From Leucosporidium creatinivorum (Eukaryota > Basidiomycota > Microbotryomycetes > Leucosporidiales > Leucosporidiaceae), in NCBI GenBank assembly GCA_001600635.1, contig BCKL01000008.1, forward strand, positions 931,317-995,316: DNA of 64,000 nucleotides, written 5' to 3'. The position numbers and the translations under genes were made by a program. The notes under the pieces were generated by a model. The model ran no database searches, was not told the DNA's origin, and worked only from the letters and a program-made list of their open reading frames with translations. Shown here piece after piece: positions 52,430 to 60,841 of this stretch (the first letter of the stretch is position 1; each line of letters opens with the position of its first letter).

Positions 52430-55400
52430 TTAGTAGAGGTAGTCGCAGTTGCTTCCGTCGCTGACGCGGATGCAAGAGTCTCCGGCGAAGAGCACGTCGA
52501 CACAGGAAGCGACTGTAAGAGCAAGAGCGAAGTCAGCCGAGCCCCGCGCCGAGCATGCGCGCGAGAGGTCAGAATCAAAAGAGATGCTACTTACTGCCTT
52601 TGTCAAGCTCAGCACAGGTCCCTTTCAGATGAGTAACGGTCTTGACACTATCCTCATCAAAGATGCTCTCCATGAGGTATTGTTCGGGCGCTGCTGCCGA
52701 TAAGCACAGGCAGTAATGCCCGCCACTGAAAGGCTGCTCCCAGCCAGACGCGGTTCCTGCAGGGAAGTTGCTGATGCACCATGACTCGCACTCAGCATGG
52801 CCCTTTCCGGGGATATCTGCGACCGAAGGGGAGTAGACTCTTAGCAGGGAAGGAGTCCGAGGCTGGCAGATCAGGGAACTAATGCACACCGAACGCGTTG
52901 CCATCACCGTCAGCATACCCTGCCTGTGAAGAATATTGAATCCATCCCGGATACAGCGAGTACGGGACCGGCGTGAAGCACTGGCCTTTGGAAACGACGT
53001 TGCCGGGGGTGATGCAGGAGAGGGCGCCGGTGGTGTCGCAGGTAGCTGCACCGGAGAAGACCGTGCAGCTTTCGCATGTGTTGGTGGTAGCTGAGGAGTG
53101 TTGAAAGAAGGACGACGAGAGGGGGGAGACGGGGTTAGTCCTTCGGCGATGGCTTTGGAGGGTTGGTTAGCGGCTACTTACGGTTTCCATAGGCTCCCAC
53201 GGGGCAGAGAGAGAGGCACTGCTTGCTGTTCAGGTATGAGCCATCCATGCTGTGGTTGAGAACCCATCTGAAGTTAGTTCCTTGCTCGAGGTCAGATCTC
53301 GGTGGGCCCTCCCAATGACGCTCGGCGCTTGACCTGGGTCCAGGAAGAAAGTGAGAAGAGATGAGGACATACCAGGTAAGGGCTCCAGTTGCGTCGCAGG
53401 TAGCTGCGTTGCCCGTGCACGCCTGGCAGACGCGCAAAGCTGGTGGAGAGAGGAAGGGCCAGTTCCACTCTGCACTCCCTCGCCTCGGACAGCAATGACG
53501 AGTACTCACAGTCGGAGACGAAACCACCTCCACAGCTATCTACGCAAGCGCCCGACTTAAGCAGCTTGGTGTTGCTGTAGGGAGGAGAGAAGCTGGTCAG
53601 TTCGGCTCGGCGATGGGGGTCGACCTCAATGAGGTGAGCGAATGAACTAGGAAGTAGCCTGAGACTTACCAGGAAAGAGCACCGGTAGAGCTGCAAGTAG
53701 CTGCGTCCGAGTCCTCGCAAGGCCGGCAAGAGCGCGAAGCGTCTGCGCCGAGAAGAGCGACAGCGAGGAGGGTCAGCTTCGGCGAGGTCTACAGCATTGG
53801 GCCTGCCGACGCACCATCAGGGAAGCTAGCGCCAGAGCACAGTAATCCACACGCGCCGTTCTGGAGATAGCCGCTCTTGCTGTGAAAGGGAAGATTGGTA
53901 TAAGCGTGGGCTCGGCGAAAGCTCGGCGCTTGCCTCTTCTCGACAAAACAGCTGGAAGGGGGAGAAAGGCTCACCAAGACGTAGCACCGGATGCAGTACA
54001 AGTTGCGGCCGACTTGTCTGCACAAGCGAGGCAACTCTTGGTGTTGTCTGAGAGAGAGAGGGAGGTCAACTCGGCGGGTCGTCTGATCGACGGAAGAAAG
54101 CTCACCATCGGGGTAGAGACCGTCGGAGCATGAGCTAGTGCACAAGCCCGATTGGAGGTAGAGTCCGGTCTTGCTAAGAACGCGAAAGAAAGACGTCAGC
54201 TGCTCTGAGCGCCGCTCTTCCGCCGAAATAGCTGCCGAGGGGGCTGGACTCACCAGCTCAAGGACTCGGTGGAAGAGCACGTCACGGCCGAAGTATCCGT
54301 GCAGGGGATGCAAGTGTGCGATCCATCTGTTTTGTGAGTTGATGGGAGGGGAGATGGAGAAGGATCAGCGAGCAAGGAGCTGATCAGCGAGGCTCGTCGT
54401 GGTTCAACTCCAAGCGCTTAAAGGCTACATACCGTCGGCCCTGCTTCCATCAGCGCAGCTATCCACGCACGCTCCCGCTTGGAGGTATTTCTTCGTGCTG
54501 TAGATTGGGGCAAGAGGCGTTAGCGAACGCTCTGCGAATTAGAAGAGCGACCGAGACAAACCAAGAAGTGGCAGCCGTGGATGAGCAAGAAGCTGCATCG
54601 GGATCAGTGCAGTCGGCGCATGTCATAGTATTGTCTGCAGAGGCAGCGTTGCAGAGAAGAAGATCGGATACGGAGAGAGCGGGGAAAGAGAGAATCGGTC
54701 AGCTTGGACCTCGGCGATCAAGTGAGGCGAGGGTCGAGGCGAGGGAAGCTCACCGTTGGCAAACGTAGCTCCCCGACAGTTCTGAGTACAGGTACCGCTC
54801 TGGAGGTAGTACGTGTCCTTGCTGTGGGGCGAAGGTAGGCGTCAGTCGAAGCTTTCGGCGATAATCAAGCTCAGCGCCCGGCGCTGATTGGCTGCGTCAA
54901 ATCGCAGGCGAGGACTCACCATGATGTCGACTTGACGGCAGTGCAAGTCTTTGCAGAGGTATCGGAGCAGGTGCGGCATGCGTTGGCTGGGAAGGGACAG
55001 ATCAGCTTCAGCTCGGCGAACAAGAAAAGAGAAGAGAGAGGCCAAACGAACCGGCTTTGTCGTAGAACGTCCCCTCGGGGCAGGTTCCGATACACTTTCC
55101 TTGCCAAAGCTTAGTGCGGGGTGAGCTGTTCAGTGCAGAACAGGTCAGCGAGCGTCTTACGTCGAGAAAGGACAAAGGACTTACCAAGCCGTCGCTCCCG
55201 TCGCCGTGCATTTAGTCGCCTGCTTGTCAACCTTCTTGCAGCTCATGCACTTCCTGACACCATCGATGGTGCTGGGATAGCCAGCCGAAGGGCAAATGGT
55301 GACGCAGCGACCGAGAGCGCTCTCCGAGTAAATTCCGGCCGAGTTGACTTTGGCGAGGTAGAAACGAGAGGTGCTGGTGGGAGGAAGGTTGTCAGTGAAT

Positions 55401-56134
55401 GTAGATCCTAATCTGAAATGCTCCGAGAGCTCACCAAGCAAGAGCTCCCGCCTTGGTCGAGCATTCTCGCGTTCCGCTCCCGAACTTGCTCGAGCAGGTC
55501 GAGCAGGTCGAGCCGGTGAGGACGGAGCCAGGAGGACATCCGCGAGCGACAGCGGGGTCGGGAAGGGCTGTAACATCAAAGGACTCAGCGTACAGCGAGA
55601 GCGGCGCATCCGAAAGCGACTCACCTTCGCGCTTGAGCAAGTCCGAGAGGCTGGGCCGGAGTTCGGGGGCGATGCGCATAGCTGCAGCGAGCGATGCTGC
55701 AGCCAAGAGGAGAGAGGCATTGGTGATCCTCATTGCTGGAGGTGCAGAGCCGTGTGTTGAAGAATTGGCTGGAGAGAGAGCGGAGAAGCGGAGAGGCGAA
55801 AGCAGACTCGAAAGCGAAGAGGCGGGTTCCCCGCTCCTTTGTATGTAGCCCCATCCCATGCTCCAAGCGATAAATGCAGCCAAGAAGCGGGATCGCCAGA
55901 TGAAGCAAGCAGTAAAGGCTCCGACCTGATTCCTTCGGAGATGCCTCCTCCCGCTCCGTAAAGTCGCTGGATTGAGCCTACACTGGTACAAGAGCTGGCA
56001 TCGAGTGTAACCCGTCGACCTCGTGCAGCAAGGAAGAGCGAAAGCAGGACAAGAGCAGCTCCCGACCTTCCGGATGAGACCTCGGCAGCCGAGCGAGGAC
56101 GATCGAGGCCTCTCCCGTAACGCTGGGATTGGCA
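52281..56134 (-). repeat. Segmental duplication, copy 2
   Basis: Counterpart of 40813-44691 with the same orientation, the same 19-exon gene and matching flanks. Introns are also largely alignable (for example around 53575-53670 against 42102-42197). Confidence 0.85.
52430..55733 (-). CDS. Secreted cysteine-repeat protein, long copy 2
   Basis: Nineteen exons: 55625-55733, 55435-55567, 55185-55373, 55052-55125, 54920-54986, 54754-54821, 54562-54634, 54433-54497, 54254-54326, 54106-54173, 53975-54047, 53815-53879, 53670-53742, 53510-53574, 53373-53439, 53182-53249, 52890-53090, 52595-52816, 52430-52512 (611 residues). All exons except 1 and 18 have the same length as in copy 1. A signal peptide (MRITNASLLLAAASLAAA), a pro-region ending LLKR-E and the same module series follow. 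The C-terminal domain contains CESWCISNFPAGTASGWE, CLCLSAAAPE, GTCAELDKG and the conserved end RVSDGSNCDYLY. Divergence is concentrated in that domain, while the repeat modules stay close. Function unknown; secreted or wall-associated by inference. Confidence 0.88.
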
Positions 56135-56521
56135 AGGAGCCCGCTCGCGACTGTATCTCCTTCCCATGCAGCTAGCGCCGGGATCCACCCTGTACAGTAT
56201 CACGTCTGCAGTTGACCAGAGGAAGACCAGCAGTCGCCGAGGAGGCCCTCCTTGGCGAAGAGAAGATCAATCTATCGCCGAGCTCCTCGCTCGCTCTCCC
56301 TGTCGAGGTCAAGTTGAGCTGAAGAACGCGCTATGGCGCTGTAGCTCTGCTCAGGTAGTCCAACTTCAGCAACCGCAAACAGAGCAGAGAAGACGAGACT
56401 GGAGTCCGAAAATCGAAGCCAACCCCTCGGACTTGCTCAAGCTCGGTCGACCGTCTGCTCCCTTTTTTCCCGCGCGACGGCGGCGTAGCCCTCCTCAGCG
56501 GAGCCATTGAACAAGCTGGGA
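55734..56521. other. Intergenic, 0.8 kb
   Basis: Promoter side of long copy 2 and leader of the next small gene. 56087-56134 is the right edge of the duplication. No supported gene. Confidence 0.5.
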
Positions 56522-57171
56522 ATGTTACAGTCGAGGAGCGGAGATATATTCTCAACCGGTACCGAACCTGTAAGCTGTCTTGTGTCTGGAGGTATAGGGC
56601 AGAGTGTCTCGGCGTCGCTCACGGCTGACCTCCGAGTCGGCGCCGTCACTTACGTTCCCCCTTCGAGCTCTACACGCACAGCTACGAGGACCGCAAGTCA
56701 TGCTGGCCGGAAAAGGAGAAGTTCCCTCCCAAGGCTCGAGCAGCGTTTCTTGCCCTCGGCCTCACCACCAACGACTCGACCATCGACCGCCTTTGCCGCT
56801 TCTTCCGCACTCGCCGAGGGGGCTTCCTCATCCAAGCGCACCAGTCCTTCAACACCAAGATTTTTAGCACCAACCGAGCTCCGCATGCCTACCTCCAAGA
56901 AGTGCCCGCATGGCCCGACTTCGAGGCCGTTTGGGCCGAGTTTGAGCAGCGGCGACGAACAGTTGCTGGCGAGGAGGGGTGGGACAACTGGGCCAACTCG
57001 GGATGGGATCCGGCCGAGCTGAAGGCGCTGGTGGAGCGACAGGTAGTCAAGCATCCGTCTGATGGTCGACCGTGGAGGGCTTTGGTGAGCTTTGATTGCT
57101 CGCGAGGCTCGTCGCTGAGGAAAAGGGGAGACGTTTGCTGAAACTTGGCACGCGCGCAGGGCCTGGAGTAG
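56522..57171 (+). CDS. Unrecognised 158-residue protein
   Basis: Exons 56522-56569, 56668-57084, 57160-57171. The product starts MLQSRSGDIFSTGTEP. The central exon is clearly coding in style (DRKSCWPEKEKFPPKA, TTNDSTIDRLCRFF, RGGFLIQAHQSFNTK, WDNWANSGWDPAELKAL) and ends RPWRALGLE after a GTGAGC/GCGCAG intron. I do not recognise a family. The repeated Trp-Asp and aromatic residues suggest a folded globular domain. The first exon and its acceptor (AG at 56666-56667, after a C run) are the weakest part. The central exon has no ATG of its own, so an upstream exon is needed. Confidence 0.5.
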
Positions 57172-57485
57172 AGCAGAATAACTGTGACACCTTTAGTGTT
57201 TTTTTCTCTGGTCCTTTGAGCTGTCTGCGAAGCGAGCAAAGCAGCACCGAGCCCTCCCTCTCCCTCGCTTTCTCTCCAGCTCAGCGCCGAGTCCCCGTCA
57301 GCCCTCAAAGTCGAGGCGAGGAAAAGCAAAAAGCAGGGGTATCGACATTGGCCCGGGGTATCCTTCCTCATCTGTCTCCCTCACTCTTCCAATCCTGTCC
57401 GCCTCATCCTGGCTCGGCTCGGCTCGGCGCTCCCTCCTCCTCCCTTCCCCTCTTCTCCCTTGCCTCCGAGTTTCCCCCCAACTTC
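57172..57485. other. Intergenic between convergent genes
   Basis: 314 bp with the 3' ends of the unrecognised gene and VMA21. Near 57413-57429 there is a short GGCTC repeat. Nothing else seen. Confidence 0.5.
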
Positions 57486-58028
57486 TCAGAGATCCTTCTT
57501 CCCCTCAACCCTCTTGCTCTGCACTCCACCAACCTTCTCCCCCTTGCCAGTCAGATCCCCCTCGGCCATATCCTCCCTCAGCGCGACGACGACAAAGGCG
57601 ACGAGGATGAGGTTCGCGACGGTTGCTGCGGTTATTCCCGCGCCGGTTAGGTTGTCTGTTGGGGGAGGGAGGAGGCGAGCGGTGGGAGCGAAGGGAGACA
57701 GAGAGAGAAGGGAGCGGATCGTCAGCTCTTGCCCCTCTTGCTCTGTAGCAGATCAGCAAGCAGCAAACTTACCACCAAAGTACCAATCCCTGCTCACGAA
57801 ATAACTTCCCACCGGCAAGACGACCATAGCGAGGGTGAAGAGTCCCAGCTTGATCAACACTCCTCTGCTCATTGGCATCCCCCATCACCAGTCCAAAGTC
57901 AGTTGGGGCGATAAAGCAAGCAGCAGAAGAGAATAGGGCAAGACCCACGTCATAGGCGCCGTAGGCCCCTCGGACGGGATGGCTGCCTTGAGGTGCTCGG
58001 GAGTCGGGGGCATCGGCTGGCGGGCCAT
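57486..58028 (-). CDS. VMA21: V-ATPase assembly factor VMA21
   Basis: Exons 57949-58028, 57773-57864, 57486-57655 encode 113 residues. The family core is complete: the first helix KLGLFTLAMVVLPVGSYFV, a short lumenal loop with SRDWYFGGDNLTGAGI, and a second helix TAATVANLILVAFVVVALRE with the acidic end. Vma21 chaperones the Vo sector of the vacuolar proton pump in the ER and cycles to the Golgi. The C-terminus (GEKVGGVQSKRVEGKKDL) is longer than in yeast and ends KKDL rather than a classic KKxx signal. Confidence 0.92.
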
Positions 58029-58565
58029 GGCTGGTGGAGGCGAGCGGGATAGAGGTGGGTGCTGTAGGCTTATAGGGTAGACGGGAGTTAATCTGCTGTA
58101 CCGCTGCGATGTGCTGAGAGACGAGAGGACGAGGTGAGATGGACGAGGGGGAAGGGAGAGAGGCAGGCAGAGGTGACGCTCAGCTTGGAGGGGGGAGAGT
58201 TAAAGAGGAGCAGAAAGAGAGTGCTCGACAGTACTGGGATAACTTGTTGGAGCCATAAGAGTCTACCTGCCAGATTTCAGCTCTCACCGAGCTGTACGAG
58301 ACGAGCGACAGACCATCCTCGGCGGCATCCTTTCGCAGGAGAAGCGCCGAGCTCGGGGGTCAGTCTGGGGCAGCTTTTGTAGCTCATTCTGCTTCGGTTA
58401 TCAGCTGTAGCTCTCTTTAGTTATCTACTAGCCTGCTCCAACTAATCTGTAGTACACTACATGACCCTCCCATCTCCCCTCGCCTCGATTGGCTTCGGCC
58501 CATCTCAGTCTCTGCGCGTCTTGGTCTCCCACCTCTCTCGCCTCGCGTTCTCTGATCTGTAGAGC
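58029..58565. promoter_or_regulatory. Divergent promoter region, VMA21 / SDH4
   Basis: 537 bp between two start codons. No gene seen. Confidence 0.5.
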
Positions 58566-59427
58566 ATGTCGTCCTCTCTCCTCCGCCAATCTGCCATGCG
58601 CAACTTGATGACTCGCTCCCTTCACTCTGGTCCGTCTCTTACCTTGTTCTGTAGCAGACTAGAACGAGCAACCGCAACAGCAACCCGGGAGACTCCGGTT
58701 GGTTCGTTGAACCGCTCGCTGACCAAGTTCTGATGGACTACAGGCCGACCAGCAATGGCTGCTACTGCTTACAAGCGTATGTCCCTTCCCTCTCTCTACC
58801 CTCCTACAGCTGCTAACGCTCTCCCTCCCACTCTACAGCTTGTGCGTCTCCCTGCTCCTCTCTCCCTCTTGCCGCCCATCCCCCGCTGACCTCGTAAATG
58901 GACTACAGACGTCCAAGGAACAGTCAACGACCCCACCCCCTTTCCCGCTCCTAACAAGGCGCACGGATCGTATCACTGGACCTTTGAGCGCTTGCTCTCT
59001 GCTTCCCTCGTTCCCCTCGTAGGAGCTACCGCCGTCACCTCGGTCAACCCTATCCTCGACGGCATTCTCAGTGTAGCCATCGTTGCGCATAGTCACATGG
59101 TATGTCCCTTTCCCCCGGCTGCGCTGCACGAGTGAAGGAAGGAAGGACCAGAGCTGACCGCGCCCGAGCATCGCGACTCGCAGGGCTTCGACCAAATCCT
59201 CATCGACTACGTCCACGAGCGTAACTTCCCCATCCTCGGTCCTCTCGCCAAGTGGACCCTCCGTCTGTTGACCGGTGGCGTGTTGGTCGGAGTGTACCAG
59301 TTCAACACTAACGATGTTGGTGAGTTCGCGAGCCGCGGTTCGGGCGTGAGAAGGGAGAGAAGGGAGAGCTGACTGGGAGCGTTGGGCAGGAATCACCGAG
59401 TTGATCAAGAAGGGGTGGAAGGTATAG
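58566..59427 (+). CDS. SDH4: Succinate dehydrogenase membrane anchor subunit (CybS, SDHD)
   Basis: Exons 58566-58629, 58744-58776, 58839-58841, 58909-59099, 59184-59319, 59390-59427 encode 154 residues. The N-terminus is a mitochondrial presequence (MSSSLLRQSAMRNLMTRSLH). The conserved stretch GTVNDPTPFPAPNKAHGSYHW-x-FERLLS is followed by three helices, with the heme-ligand histidine region VAIVAHSHMGFDQILIDYVHERN, and the tail GITELIKKGWKV. It anchors complex II in the inner membrane and helps form the ubiquinone site. The third exon is three nucleotides (CTT), flanked by a full acceptor (CTCTACAG) and donor (GTGCGT). Including it gives KPYVQGTVND, skipping it gives KHVQGTVND, and both keep the frame. 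The first donor is GTCCGT. Confidence 0.93.
58839..58841 (+). other. Probable 3-nt microexon of SDH4
   Basis: CTT is bounded by an acceptor with its own GCTAAC branch site (58812-58817) and by GTGCGT, with a second branch site GCTGAC (58885-58890) before the next acceptor. Two complete sets of intron signals around three bases are hard to explain otherwise. Constitutive or optional use cannot be told. Confidence 0.65.
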
Positions 59428-59602
59428 GAGGATCACAGTGGGGTGTAGTGATGCGGATGCGATTGTAGTGACTTTGTACCCTCGGCTCTCTCGGTTCTCG
59501 GCGTTGCGTTGCGTTCTCGCTTCTCGTCTCTCTGTGCTCACTCCTCAAGACGCTGGTACAAACAACATCCTTTTCCCTCTCTACCCAACTACCAGCCCCT
59601 CC

Positions 59603-60708
59603 TCAGCTCTGAGCGACCTCCCTCTCGGCCTCCCTCCTCGCCTCCTCCAACCAGGCCCACGCCTCCCTCTCCTCCTCCCCCGCTCCCTCCTCATGCACGA
59701 AATCTACATCCCACTCCACCTCTCTCCCCCCTTCGAGCATGATGGGGTGGGAGGTGAAGATAGGCATGGGGGCTGAGTCGAGAGGTTGGTCGGAGAGCGG
59801 ATTGGTGGAGGGGCCGAGGCCGAGCTGGCGAGTGAGGACGGCGAGGGCGCGGGAGAGGCGAGAGGGCGGAGGGAGGGGATTGAGGATGATATGGCAAGTG
59901 GTGTCGACCGAGCCGGCTTGAGAGTGGTGGGCGTCCGAGCGTGAGAGTTGGGCGCTGCACTCGCTCCCTCGAAGTCCGGCGCATCGAAAGAAGGCGCCGA
60001 GGGCGCTTGATCCTTGCTCGGTGGTCGTTCCCTAATCTGGAGCGTCTCGAGCAGTTGTCTAGTCTTTTGCGAGTCGTCCGGTCTGAGCCTGTCGTCCACT
60101 CCTGGTGCTGCTGTTGCTTCAGAGATGGGACCCTCGACCTTGATCTCCTTGACTGACCGCGCGACAGCCCTCCTCCTCTCCTCCACATCCTCCAACAGTT
60201 CCGTCCACCCCTGCTTGCCCACACAATTGATCTTATACCACTCGGCCCTCGCTCTACACCTCTTGGAACAGAACGCTCCCTTGTCCTCCTCCGGCGCCGA
60301 GCCGCCCTCGAGGAGGGCGTTCCCCCTCAACTTGAACCTCACCGCCTCCTCACTCGCTTCGGGGTCGTATGCAGTAGAAGGGGGGTTGGGGCACGTAGGA
60401 TAAGGACACAATCCCTCCATGTGCCGCTCTTCGAGGCAGTCGGTCCAGGAGGAGGAGTCGAGGATGGGACCTGCTGTGCGGAGGTCGGATGTGGTGCAAG
60501 TAGGGGAGGAGAGGAGTTCGATTTGCTCGAGCTTTTGTTTTAAAGAGGTGAGAGAGGAGAGAGCCCGGGTGGTCATGGTTGATTGGAGCGAGGCGAACGA
60601 GGTCGAGTCGAGCGTTTGGCGTGAGGTGCTCGAGGGTGTAGAGGAGCTGCTGGTGGACTCGTGTACGCGGAAGGAGGAGGGGAAAGAGTTGCTAGGTAGA
60701 GCTGGCAT
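59603..60708 (-). CDS. RTR1: RTR1/RPAP2-type RNA polymerase II CTD phosphatase
   Basis: ATG 60708. The Rtr1 zinc-binding pattern is present: EERHMEGLCPYPTCPNPP (Cys-x4-Cys-like) and FCSKRC-x-x-R-x-x-WY at about 95-165. The family dephosphorylates the polymerase II C-terminal repeat (Ser5/Tyr1) and helps polymerase import. Reading exon 1 straight through ends at 59704 in low-complexity sequence. In another frame the region 59916-59603 is clearly coding (TTCHIILNPLPPPSRL, MLEGGREVEWDVDFVHEE, AWLEEARREAEREVAQS). A 44-nt GTGCAG...AAG intron (59917-59960) joins exons 59961-60708 and 59603-59916 into 353 residues. This intron is shorter than its neighbours and is the uncertain point; a single-base error would have a similar effect. 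Confidence 0.75.
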
Positions 60709-60841
60709 TGGGTTGGTTGTAACTGTAGCTGATTATGTAAACTAAGTTGAGAAATGAGCTCGAGGAGGAGGAGGTACAAGTCAGAAAGGCGTCTCGAGTC
60801 TCTCGCTTCTCAGCTCTTACCCTTTGCCCGCTCACCTCGCC
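60709..60841. promoter_or_regulatory. 133-bp bidirectional promoter
   Basis: Only 133 bp separate the RTR1-type ATG (minus) from the next ATG (plus, 60842). All 5' signals of both genes must fit here or within the genes. No TATA-like element is obvious. An AAACTAAG stretch lies near 60738-60745. Confidence 0.6.
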
